Shown here: positions 17,722 to 26,507 of the stretch, in pieces | Layout: each line of letters starts with the position of its first letter | Numbering within the stretch: the first letter of the stretch is position 1 | NCBI GenBank assembly: GCA_026770615.1 | Contig: MU631359.1 | Coordinates: forward strand, 106,406 to 132,912 | DNA: 26,507 bases | Source of the DNA: Pavlovales sp. CCMP2436 | Lineage: Eukaryota > Haptophyta > Pavlovophyceae > Pavlovales | Direction: 5' to 3' | Notes under the pieces: generated by a model | Databases searched by the model: none | Seen by the model: only the letters and a program-made list of their open reading frames with translations | Told to the model about the DNA's origin: nothing | Position numbers and translations under genes: made by a program

Positions 17722-18096
17722 GTTATTGCGCAGCAATAACTGAATATGTCGTAGGCGTGGAGACGGCAGGTCATTCCCGCACACAAACCGATCGGTTGCC
17801 GCGCCCGATGCGTCGGCGACTACAGCAGCCCGCAGAGCGAGCTGCCGCGCTTTGCGCCGCCAAGATGAGAGCGTTACCAACAAGGAGCCACAGTTCCATT
17901 AATAAGGCTTATGGTTCCACGGTTCCATTTTAAGGTTCCACGGTTCCATTCAAGGTGTCCCTTTTTATGGTTCCGTCAGTTGATAACTACCGAGTAAATT
18001 TCGCTCGTCGCTAATCTGCTCCGTCCGCTCACTTCGCGTTCTCCGCAGGGAACTCTCCGTCGCGCTTCACCGTCTCGCAAGAACTCGTCGCTCTTC
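17722..18096. mobile_element. Foldback element FB, truncated copy B
   Basis: It begins GTTATTGCGCAGCAATAACT and follows the reverse complement of copy A through the TIR, the GCGGCAAAGC-rich shoulder, the GGTTCCACGGTTCC centre and CTCCGCAGGGAACTCTCC, up to AGAACTCGTCGCTCTTC. The terminal ~80 bp (the second TIR) is missing and sequence jumps straight into the right 95-bp direct repeat. The 88-residue minus frame 17617-17883 spans repeat and element, so it is not a gene. Confidence 0.8.
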
Positions 18097-18100
18097 ATTT

Positions 18101-18195
18101 TTACGACGCCGCGTCGACTCGAGCCAGCTGCAGCGGCCCGCGCCGTGCCGCCCGAGCCGGGCTCTCGTCGAAGGCTTCATTCCAATGATATATTA
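18101..18195 (+). repeat. 95-bp direct repeat, right copy
   Basis: See the left copy at 17617-17711. It lies immediately after the truncation point of foldback copy B. Confidence 0.9.
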
Positions 18196-18880
18196 TTTTA
18201 CTCGCTTTAACGACACATATATAATATACATATATGACCAGTGGCGGCTTCCGATATTTCGAATTTTGAAATTATACTTATGTAAATATACATATATATA
18301 TTTTAACGTGCCCCTTAGGTGAGACTTGTCCGATAAAGACCCAGAGCGTAAACTTAAGAAACAATGCTGGAATTAGAACCTATGTACGAGATGAGCGATG
18401 GAAAGCTTGAATAGGAAGGGATGGGCTCACCTCTGAATAGTAAAATATCATTTCTCCAAAAAATCATTTAATTTTAATAATCTGACCATCGCTCACTGCA
18501 CCCACTAGCACCCCTCACTTCCACCGCGCAGGAAGCCCCCACCATCCACTCACTCCTTCTCCTGGGACCACCCAACCCACAACATTCCTCCCTCCCACCG
18601 GATGTTTGTTATTCTTAATTTTCCTCATTTCTTAATGGGATTTTTCTCGTCGATAATTTTAACTACGTTATTTGTGCCGAGTGGCAGTCCACACCTAGAA
18701 GGATACGTAATCCAAGTAGCACGCACGAGAGTTGTGGTGATTGGAGCGAGAATGGTTATTTGTATAGCCTCACCATTCTCAATTCGAGCAACGTGCAGGC
18801 GGTAGAAGCGGAAATTTGGGCCTTGGTAAATTCGGGAAAGGTATTCTGATTCGGATTCGTACGACTTTTGCCAACCATCG
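18196..18880. other. No supported gene
   Basis: An AT-rich stretch (about 18205-18300) has repeated ATATATA/TATACATA. About 18490-18600 is C-rich and imperfectly repeated (CACTCACT, CCACCC). Short hydrophobic frames such as 18602-18805 have no support. Confidence 0.4.
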
Positions 18881-19068
18881 CGCCAATTTGGAATTGATAA
18901 GTGACAACCTACAAATCAGTCGGCGAGCTTCGTCGATTGTCGTGTATTTGATCTGACTCAGCGGTGGGGACGGTATCCGTGTGCACGGAAGAGGTCCCTG
19001 GATCCGAGTATTTCTCAACGCTTGGGTGCAGGTTGACCTAGCCAGGGACGGACGTTAATTTAGAAATT
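18881..19068 (+). mobile_element. LINE 3' UTR, copy D (5'-truncated)
   Basis: It carries CTTCGTCGATTGTCGTGT, GATCTGACTCAGCGG, TGGGGACGGTATCCGTGTGC, GGTCCCTGGATCCGAGT, CTCAACGCTTGGG and the terminal GGGACGGACGTTAATTTAGA, matching copies A and C in order. No ORF precedes it. Confidence 0.65.
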
Positions 19069-19215
19069 TACACTTGCTATTGAAATGACGGATAATTGCG
19101 GCACAATCGGGCTAGGCAATAAGCATTGGTGCGTGCAAGAAGTAATAGACCGCGATCACCGATCACTGTTTGAGTTTAATTTAAATACGACATACTCGTT
19201 ATATAGAAAGATGGA

Positions 19216-19415
19216 AGATCAGACAGTGTGTGGCGGACAGTCAGGTCATGTGAACGCCCAGTCAAACTGCCTAGGCGTTCACGCACGAGTACGCCTTAAA
19301 CGGTGCCACTAGTGGCGCCGTCGAGTCAGACTTCGTCGTCATCGGGCGTGGTGCGTCTATTGCGGGGTCTGCGGAGGCGACACACGGCCCCCATCTCACC
19401 ACACCGATCACTATT
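19216..19415 (+). repeat. Dispersed repeat family R200, copy 2
   Basis: Same orientation as 2668-2870. CAGACAGTG, GGCGGACAG, GAACGCCCAG, TGCCTAGGCGT and GCGCCGTCGAGT are shared. The minus strand of this copy has stops and length changes relative to copy 1. From 19416 to 19669 no gene is seen; AGTGATGTAC occurs in tandem near 19559. Confidence 0.55.
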
Positions 19416-19669
19416 TTATAGCTTCTTGCGCGCGCACGTCGAGCACTGCTATAATCTTATCCGAGTGTGTTTGAGTTAGCATCTGACACCGGGCGGTCAT
19501 AGGTGTTGCATGGATAGCTATGGCAGGTTGTTATGCTGTTCGAGTCAGTGATACAATACAGTGATGTACAGTGATGTACAGTCCCTCGGCAGCGCGAGCG
19601 CGCAGCGAAACGCCTACAGCGGAGCGGCAGTGTGCAGTGAGCCTAGGGCGAGATCAGGGCGCGCCACCA

Positions 19670-21622
19670 TTAGTTGATCGTGACGCGGACGGGCACTGTA
19701 GCGGTGCTGCCGAGCACGCGGGGGATGCTCTCGGTCGCCTCCGCGCGGAACTGGCCGCTCGAGCCGAAAGTTATCGACTCGCCGCTGTTCATGAGCCACG
19801 CGTGGTGGGTGCTCTTGGCGATGCCGGCGTCGCGGAACGTGATCTGGATGCCGCCACACCAGCCTGGGATTGGCTGCTTGATGTCGAACGCCGAGCAGCC
19901 GTGGTAGCCGACGAGCCACGTGCGGCCATCGTCTGCGAGCTCTGCGGCCCAGACGGCGCCCGCGGGAACTGTCTTGCGCCGGTCGATATCGGCGAGCTTA
20001 AGCACGACCGTGCCGCCTGAGCTGCTGCTCGCGCGGTGCACCGAGGCGGGGTAGCCAGTGGGCCAGCCAAACGCGGTCCTGTGCGGCGGTTGTGTGTGGC
20101 GCGCGCGGTGGCTGGGCATGCGCGTGAGCCGCGGCGGTGTGGGCGGCGCGCGCGGCGAGGTTCGCAGCGAATCAGCGGCGTGTGCTCACCGGTGGGCCAT
20201 GTTGAGGCTGCTGATCCCGTAGCCGAAGGTCGCGCCCATGAGAGAACTGAAGTCTCCGTAGCCACCGCCGCCATCGACACCAGCGTGTCCGAGGCCGAGG
20301 TTGTGTCCAAATTCGTGCGCGGGAAGTAGCACGTTGTTCTCGCGGATACCGCCATCGGGGCACATGTTGACGATGACGAACTTGCCCGGCTGGCTCCCCT
20401 GGCCGATCTGGCAGTGCTTGGGCACGAACATAAGGATGTGGTCGTAGTTGTCGATGTTGATGCTCCGGTTCACAAGGCCCTACGGTGGTAGCGCGCACGG
20501 CAGGAGAGGGGGGGGGGCGATCAAGATTGGGGCGCGCAGAGCGAGCGCGGTTGCGAACAAGATTGGAGGGCGCAGAGCGAGCGCGGGCGCTGGGGCGCTG
20601 GGGCAGGGGAGGTTGGTTGGAGGGCGCAGGGCGAGCCGCACCGCTTTGATGGAGTCGAGTACCTCGCCGAACCTGCAGAAGGTGTCGGGCCAGTTGGGCA
20701 CGTTGTCGAGCCGCACAAGCTTCGAGGGGCGCTTGAGGAACTTGACTTTGTTCGTCGTGACGTGCTTGATGTGGTCTCTGATGCTGTACTTGCACACGCC
20801 ATCCTCAGTGCGGCAAGCGCGGCGCGTCGCGTACGGTGTGGCGCCGATGTCGTAGGATACACCCTCCCCGGGCTTGCCCCACATGAGCTTCTTCACTGCG
20901 CGGGGCGTGCAGGCGCCCGAGGGCCACGTCGCCGTCACGCCGCCCGAGGTGGTGGCCTGGCTGACGATCACCAGGAGGATGGTCCTTTGCGTTGGGGAGA
21001 GGGCCGAGGACACGGTCTGCGCGCTGACGACGCCGCCCTCGTCGTCGTCGTCATCGTCATCGTCATCGTCGTCGTCGTCGTCATCGTCGTCCCCCTCCTC
21101 GTACGTCTGGTCGTCCTCCTCGCCGTCCTCCGCGGTCTGGTCCTGCAGGCGACGACGAGTCCTCGAGTCCTCGAGGCCGACGAATTCGGGACAGTAGGCG
21201 TGCCGATCGCCGAACGAGCTCTTGGTGGCCACGCTCAACGCCGATGAATTGTGCGCGCGCTGCGGCAAGTTCAGTGTCCTAAGGCGGACGATCTCGCCCG
21301 CGTCCGAGTCGCGCAGCGCGCTCAGCTGCTCGCCGAAGAGGACGGGGCAGTCCGTGTCGATGCCGTTCTTGTCGTAGCCGATCGGGCAGCAGAGCCAGGT
21401 CTCGTCCGAGCCAACGACGTCGCCGTCGATGGAGTACTCCTGGGCGCCGAGCTCAGAGGTGATCTTCTTGAGGCGGCACTCCTTGATGCGCGCGGCGTGA
21501 AGCGCCTGCACGAGGCCGATCGGCACGACGTCAAAGTTGGACAGGCCGACGGGAGCGGCGGACGCGGAGAAGAGGAAGGCGGCGCACGATGCGGCGAAGA
21601 TGAAGCGCGCCGAGCTGAGCAT
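19670..21622 (-). CDS. Secreted gametolysin-like zinc metalloprotease (M11), 3 exons
   Basis: Exons on the minus strand: 21622-20663, 20479-20190, 20078-19670, giving 552 residues. The chosen ATG (21622) starts a signal peptide (MLSSARFIFAASCAAFLFSA); the frame is open upstream to 21739, but that would bury it. A propeptide-like region with Cys pairs and 17 consecutive Asp (178-194) precedes the catalytic domain. Exon 2 holds HEFGHNLGLGH (375-385), the metzincin zinc site with catalytic Glu, followed by GYGDFSSLMG with the Met-turn Met 401. Exon 3 starts TAFGW and gives a Cys-containing beta-rich C-terminus ending VRVTIN. Both introns are GT-AG and keep frame. Known family role: gametolysin-type enzymes act outside the cell on walls or matrix glycoproteins; the substrate here is unknown. 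All catalytic residues are intact, so it may be functional. Confidence 0.88.
20079..20189 (-). other. Intron 2 of the M11 gene, 111 bp
   Basis: Donor CACCG|GTGAGC at 20189, acceptor CGCACAG|GACCGC at 20079, phase 2. Splicing joins NMAHR to TAFGW, matching the 'AH...LGW' spacing usual after the Met-turn in this family. Confidence 0.85.
20480..20662 (-). other. Intron 1 of the M11 gene, 183 bp
   Basis: Donor GAG|GTACTC at 20662, acceptor CGTAG|GGCCTT at 20480, phase 0. The reading frame stays open right up to the TAG of the acceptor, so an ORF finder would merge it with exon 1. It contains GCGCAGAGCGAGCGCGG duplicated. CAG|GTTCGG a few bases earlier is a weaker alternative donor. Confidence 0.7.
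21041..21091 (-). repeat. GAC/GAT trinucleotide tract, 17 Asp codons
   Basis: An uninterrupted run of mixed GAC and GAT codons between a Glu/Asp-rich leader and EGGVVSAQ. It lies between the propeptide and the catalytic domain, where length variation might be tolerated. Confidence 0.9.
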
Positions 21623-21910
21623 GGTTGAGAGGAAGGGCTGCTTGAGGACGCGCGGCTGGCGTTGAGGACGGGCGCCTTGAGAATGGTTGGGCTTGCCTTT
21701 GGGTTGGTAAGTTCCTGGGACTCCGCTAAAAAAGAACAAATGAATTATCTATTTTTAGGCGGCCTTGAGCTTGCGTTGGAACTTGCCTTGCACAAGAATT
21801 TATATGGTCGGGAACTTGCCTTGGACTACTGTATGTAAAAGTACATATGAAATTCTCTATTTTCTGCAGGCCAAGCCTGCCCTTGGAACTTGTCTTCGAG
21901 GCGACCGCGT
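21623..21910 (-). promoter_or_regulatory. Possible upstream region of the M11 gene: TATA-like box and repeated CAAGGCAAGTTCC
   Basis: On the minus strand ATATAAA lies at 21805-21799, about 180 bp upstream of the chosen ATG. CAAGGCAAGTTCC flanks it near 21814 and 21781, with a related AAGGGCAGGC/ACAAGTTCC farther up (about 21890). A TTCTTTTTTAG acceptor-like site near 21730 allows a 5' UTR intron. All inferred. Confidence 0.3.
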
Positions 21911-23144
21911 GTCGGCGTTTTATTTTGGACTGATAGTTGAGCACCGACTAGTGTGCTTACCTGGGCCGTCGGCGTCAGGTAATGGGATCCGGGCGTAATT
22001 CCGTTCGCACCCCTGCCGTCGGAGAGCAGGTGTCCTACGTGCCCCGCCAACGGAAGGGAATAACGCGATGTGAAACGCACATACATATTCGATGGCACGG
22101 TCAGCTGTCTAGCGCGGGAGCATAAGCAGTACATATGTGTTTCTAGCGGTAGTTAGTTATAAGTTAATATGCAAGCTTTTTAATTTGGCCGACTGGCTCG
22201 CAAGATAGTCTCAGCCAAATTTTAAGTCTGCTGGGCCCATGCCGTGGTTCCCAAAATCACATTACTGAAAGGAATTGAATTACCATCTTGATTCAAGCTC
22301 GCGTCTGAGTCCGGCGGGAAATCGAAGTCGAACCACGCCGACCTATCTTAAAACCTGAACCACAGCCGGCTGCCGATACACACAATATGATTTGATTTTG
22401 AGCTTGGAATGCATGGCACCATTTGTTTTTAACATTCTTTCATTGCGAATAAAAAATACCTAAAAATCCTTTAAAAAAAACCAAAAAAACCCAACCAAAT
22501 TCATCCAGGCCCTGCAAGCGCTGCTACCGGCCTCGTCTTCATGCGCCACGGACGCATCTTATGACGGTTCGACGCACGAGCATTGAATAGCGCGTGTCTG
22601 GACACTAGTCGCCGACCTGTGAGAGACATGAATTGACCTGAATCACAACCAGCATTAAAAAACTGCTGACATGCGTAGCCGAAACCGCAGCTGCGCCGAG
22701 CCCGCAGCCAAAAAGCGCGCAGCAACCTATGCGCCTAGCAGTGAACACATGATGAATTTTTGCCCGATGCCCCAATCGACCTTTTTTCTTCGATTTTTGC
22801 AGTCCACGCGCGCTTGACTGAGACTGATACGACAAGGAGAGCGAGGTCCACGAGAGCGAGGACGACCGGCCACACAGCCGCAAGCAAGGGGATCGAGGAC
22901 AACAGGGACGACCCCGACTTTCGCACCTTTTCCCGTTGCCCCGTCCGGATTGCCATCTTGAAGGAGCGTGCAAGAGCGCCCGCCGCACCGTCCGCATCGC
23001 TAATTAAATCCTGGTGAACCTATGAGAACTTCGTTTTCTCTGGTACCCAGCTCGGAGGTCTTTATTTTTACAGCCGGCGACCGAATGGCACCAGGTCGCT
23101 CTGGTGTCGTCCGTATTGAAGGCGGTGACGGTAACGGGGTTTGA
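21911..23144. other. No supported gene; one ambiguous small ORF pair
   Basis: Most of this stretch shows nothing. At 22735-22956 the minus strand reads a 73-residue frame with a hydrophobic centre (SIPLLAAVWPVVLALVDLAL). The plus strand (22795-23017), after an acceptor-like TTTTTGCAG, reads a charged peptide (GIEDNRDDPDFRTFSRCPVR). Neither has further support. A-rich runs lie near 22450-22490. Confidence 0.35.
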
Positions 23145-25345
23145 GCAACAAACGGGGTCATCTATCTCACAGATGGCACGGAGACCGAACAAAGCCACGA
23201 GCGCGAATCTTATGGATGGGATTTCAAACAAGCGAGGGAAAATCTCACTGAAATGAAGAACCAAAAACTACCAGGCACCTTTAACCCTCAGACCAATTAT
23301 ACACACTGCGTTGGGAAAACCTGCAAACGCATCGACTACATTTTCTCCAACATCAACATCAGCCAACACGTTCGACACACAATCGAAGATGAGGGTGCAT
23401 CCGTAAAACCTGGCACCACAGCACAGCATTCAAGCACCCATTTTTGGGTAACGGCAGACATCCCTCTCAACGTACTCAATGGAGCAGTTCGACCACCGGC
23501 ACATGAACGCTACTAGCCACAACGCATACATCTAAACCTAGCAAACTGCGTGGAAAAAGCCAAAACTGGGAACGCCCTGATACCGTCACTCACTAACTAA
23601 CATGCTCGTCACACTTCCAACCGAGGTCAGGGAAACCCTCATAGAGAACAACATCTTAACCAGAGAAAATACATCACAAGAGGACTGGACATCAGCAATC
23701 AACCAACTAGACAGCGCATTATCATCACTTACCAAATAGGCATCTAGCTGCTTGGTACAGTAAAGCCGCAGCAGTCACGACACAAATATTAGCTGACCGT
23801 TGCAACCCCTCTCGCATCCACCCAGCCGACGCAAACAATCCAAGAGCCAGCACACCAAGCCACACCTTAACACAATCCAACCACATACGCCACCGTATGG
23901 TCATAACCACATACAATAAAGCAATCCAGAAATGGGAGATCATCGATGTACCCACACTAGGCCCAAGAGGCACCTCAACACCAAACCACAAGGACCTCAC
24001 CAAAACCGGGAATTCTGCACTCCGTAATTGGCGAGACCAACTGCGCCAGAAAACCGCAGATCACACCCTAGCCTACATTGTGAAACAGAGGGCAGCCGAC
24101 CAACGCCAAAGATCTGGAAACAGCCATCCTAGCCTAACTCTTTCGCAAGGGCACAGCAGAAGCACGCACCTTACTCAATAGACCTTACAAACACCACAGC
24201 GCAGATCTCTCGATGCTAAGACTTAAAGCCACAGGGAAATTCACGCAAGACCCAACCACCATTAGGAATGAAGCAGCCGCCTACATAGAGATCCTCCTAA
24301 ACCCACAACAACCACCCCCATCACACGCAACCACAGACGCCACAAGACCCTGGGAACGCCCAGCAATCTGGCAAACCTGCTTCTCAAGCTGGAATGAAGA
24401 AAACACAAAGGAAGTCTGCACACTAGCCACCGAAGCAGAAATTCGAAAATTAATCCACAAAGGGAAATCCAACTGAGCCCCAGGCCTCGATGGCATCCAA
24501 TACGGAGTGCTGAAGCTGATGCTATTCGCTGATGACCTCACCGCAAAGCAAGCATCGAAAAGCGGGTTTTTTGACCAACCAGACAGAGTCAGAATATTCC
24601 AAACCAACATGGTAAACTGCCTCCTAAAAACACCCAGGCTACCCAATCAAGTGACCAAAGCAGAGGTCGTCTATTTCCATAAGGAAGGTGACCCCTGAGA
24701 CTTGACCAACTACAGAGGCATCGCCCTCCAAAGCATCCTTTACAAAATCGCAGCAGCGCACACTGCTGGCCGCATCATGAAAGCAGTGCGCAGTCAAGAA
24801 CTCATTCACGCCACACAAGGAGCCACACGGTCCAAAAGCAACTCGGGCCTACGAGCAGCAGGCTTAATCTCCGTAATAATGCATGCCAAGCGGAATAACA
24901 AAGAACTCCACATCGTCTTCTGCGACATATGTAGCCAAGGCTTTCAACAAAGTCCCACAGGGCGCACTAACAAAGGCGCTCAAATTACACGGTTTCCCCG
25001 AAGATTTCATACAACGAGTCGATATCTACAAGTCTGCGACGAAGCAGCAACCCGCACCCCACATGGCCAATTACACCGTAAAAGAGCCCGAACGGACAAA
25101 GGAAAGGAAGATACGACTACACCGGATTTATCATTTCAGCAACTGACCACTGCACTGCCCACACCTCGAAATAACAACACTCTACAGCGGGGACCACGTG
25201 ACCTACCTAGGCATAAGCATGGGCCCAACCCTCAACTGGGACGTGACGTGGACCCACCTGCAGACCCGCCTAGGCGCCGAAGCATCCAGATGGAAAGCAG
25301 GAGCAGCGTCACCGGCGTGCCGCCTAGCTAAACTGGCCATGATCG
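23145..25345 (+). pseudogene. Decayed LINE: endonuclease end and reverse-transcriptase fragments
   Basis: 23145-23516 reads NGVIYLTDGTETEQSHERES through CKRIDYIFSNINIS to HSSTHFWVTAD, the C-terminal signature of an AP-type endonuclease (R-I-D-Y...S-x-H). Scattered frames follow: PTEVRETLIENNILTRENT (23.6 kb), MVITTYNKAIQKWEI (23.9 kb), FRKGTAEARTLLNRPYKHHS (24.15 kb). Then come APGLDGIQYGVLKL (an in-frame TGA just before), AEVVYFHKEGDP, stop, DLTNYRGIALQSILYKI, ELHIVFCDI and, one frame over, AKAFNKVPQGALTKALKLHG: RT motifs in the usual order. YLGISMGPTLNWDVTWTHLQ marks the region after the RT. The catalytic stretch between these is missing, with under 50 residues left. Multiple stops and frame changes make it dead. 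Probably the same family as copies A and C. Confidence 0.82.
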
Positions 25346-25431
25346 ACGGGCAGCTCGACCAGCCCGTCGGCGGCGGCGCGTTGATTAAGGGCTTTTGAGA
25401 AAGTAACTGATAACCGTAGTAACTGAAAACC

Positions 25432-25879
25432 GTGTCAAAATCCGAATTAGTGGCCAGTCCGGGGGGAAAATCGAAAAAAGTCCTATGAAAATCCTCCGGA
25501 GCAAGTCAGGAACCGGAGGTGGTGCCGCGGAGTTTGTTGCAGATTCGTGAATGGGCACCGCCCCATTCACGAATCTGCAACAAACTCCGCCCCATTCACG
25601 AATCTGCAACAAACTCCGCGGCACCATTTCGAGAACCATGACTTTCGTTTCGCTTCCAAACGCTGAGAATCAGAAACGCTAATTGCACGAAGTATGCTGT
25701 CGACCCTAGAGGCACCTGGGAGGCACACGAGGTGGGCTCCGACCGTCGAGGAGGGCTGTATTCGACATCAGCTATCGACACTTAGCGCGCAGGGGTGACC
25801 AATGTCTAGTTCTTCGTCCCGGCCACCACTTTCCCCCCTCCCCAGTGCGGAATCGCGCCAATAATTCGGATTTCGACCG
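25432..25879. mobile_element. MITE-2, 448 bp, 4-bp TSD
   Basis: Same family and orientation as MITE-1. The left end is GTGTCAAAATCCGAATTAGT and the inverted right end CGGTCGAAATCCGAATTATT. AACC flanks both sides (25428-25431 and 25880-25883). Internal blocks shared with MITE-1 include AACCGGAGGTGGTGC, GAACCATGACTTTC, AACGCTGAGAATC, CGAGGAGGGCT-TATTCGACA and CAGTGCGGAATCGCGCCA. It inserted just downstream of the LINE remnant. Confidence 0.85.
25510..25637. repeat. Internal hairpin of MITE-2 with duplicated arm
   Basis: The left arm GCCGCGGAGTTTGTTGCAGA pairs with TCTGCAACAAACTCCGCGGC. The right arm is partly duplicated: CCCCATTCACGAATCTGCAA occurs twice in tandem (about 25561 and 25590), which accounts for the greater length compared with MITE-1. 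Confidence 0.85.
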
Positions 25880-25883
25880 AACC

Positions 25884-26175
25884 GACGATTTTTTAAAAAA
25901 TCTTTAAGACTTTTAAGAAGCAAAAACTGATTCGAGGCTACCCCGCTCGCCCTTCACCCCGCAGCCCCTCATGCCGCAGCTCACCAAACCAACAGCTTGG
26001 AACCTGATCAAAATCCTGTTCACCAGCCCCCAGGTCCGTAGGATCCCTCGTTATAAATGTTCGATCCCTTTGAAAAAGACCCCAACGACACCATTGTATA
26101 ACTAACCCCCTTAATTTATTAACTAGTTCATCAAAAGATAATAATTATTCATTTCACATGCTCAGCATCACGACA
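25884..26175. other. No supported gene
   Basis: An AT-rich spacer downstream of the zinc-finger gene. It holds a small palindrome (GATTTTTTAAAAAATC near 25888). Confidence 0.4.
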
Positions 26176-26507
26176 TCAGTCCTTCTTCGCCCGCTTCGCC
26201 TTCGAATGCGAATGCGCCGCCGCTGCCCTCATGAAGTCGATTACGCCCACCTCGTCATTGCTCGAATCGGACTGGGTGCCTGTGTGCGTGCGTTTCGGTT
26301 TGTGCTTGTTGAGGGTCCCGCCTCAGATGCCCTGTACTCGCAGCCCGGCTCGTCGCACGCGTACGGCCGCTCGCGGCTGTGCGTGCGCTTGTGCCTGCCG
26401 AGGTAACCCAGTTCAGCTGTCCTGAACTTGCAGCCCGGCTCGTCGCACGCGTACGGCTGCTCGCCGCTGTGCGTGCGCTTGTGCACCTTGAGGTTGCTTG
26501 CTGTAGT
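26176..26507 (-). CDS. C2H2 zinc-finger protein, C-terminal part, one apparent frameshift
   Basis: The gene enters from the right edge. The minus strand from 26507 reads the end of one finger (NLKVHKRTHSGEQ), then a full C-x4-C-x12-H-x3-H finger (CDEPGCKFRTAELGYLGRH), linker RTHSRERP, and a third finger starting YACDEPGCEYRASEAG. Near 26320 the frame breaks. The open frame ends at 26241 in a meaningless tail, while the neighbouring frame continues sensibly as TLNKHKPKRTHTGTQ and runs through an acidic/basic tail (DSSNDEVGVIDFM ... KAKRAKKD) to a stop at 26176. One missing base explains it. Tandem C2H2 fingers with TGE(R/K)P-type linkers bind DNA or RNA, so a nuclear role is likely. The basic end could be a nuclear-localisation signal. 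Either a fresh pseudogene or a sequencing error. Confidence 0.8.

Noticed and set aside
17617..18195. Small LTR element (95-bp direct repeats around ~390 bp)
   Set aside because: The interior is a truncated foldback DNA element, with no primer-binding site or polypurine tract, and the repeats lack TG...CA ends.

Overview
This window looks like nuclear DNA of a protist, most plausibly a unicellular alga, rather than bacterial or viral DNA. The reasons are GT-AG introns in a secreted gametolysin-type (M11) metalloprotease gene, a C2H2 zinc-finger gene, decayed non-LTR (LINE) retrotransposons, many small inverted-repeat DNA transposons, and long stretches without coherent coding. I cannot name the species. 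GC-rich genes sit between AT-richer, repeat-laden DNA, and long open frames on the wrong strand are common.

Layout. Positions 1-5.0 kb: a mariner-like MITE cut by the window edge, tandem and GC-rich minisatellites, a dispersed repeat, and a broken gene on the minus strand (about 3.7-4.64 kb). 5.0-7.5 kb: MITE-1 (420 bp, 4-bp target duplication), a minus-strand gene with a Cys/His cluster and short coiled coil, and 10-bp repeat arrays that fold back on each other. 7.6-13.1 kb: two decayed LINE 3' portions in opposite orientation, each with a 3' UTR carrying a hairpin, a third 3'-UTR copy, and a ~107-bp satellite starting where one 3' UTR ends. 13.1-19.4 kb: repeats, small coding fragments, two copies of a foldback element (one complete with a 5-bp target duplication, one truncated between 95-bp direct repeats), G/P/S-rich microsatellites, and a fourth LINE 3' tail. 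19.67-21.62 kb: the best gene in the window, the three-exon M11 metalloprotease on the minus strand. 23.1-25.4 kb: a decayed LINE endonuclease/reverse-transcriptase region, followed by MITE-2 (448 bp, same family as MITE-1). 26.2 kb to the end: the C-terminus of a C2H2 zinc-finger protein running off the right edge, apparently with one frameshift.

Only three loci look like host protein genes worth following: the M11 protease, the Cys/His coiled-coil protein, and the zinc-finger protein. Nothing suggests they work as a pathway. The rest is mostly a record of transposon activity. The LINE pieces are probably one family seen in complementary fragments: endonuclease/RT at 23-25 kb, and zinc knuckle, long proline-rich tail and 3' UTR at 7.6-13 kb. 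All of this comes from reading the sequence; no database search was possible.
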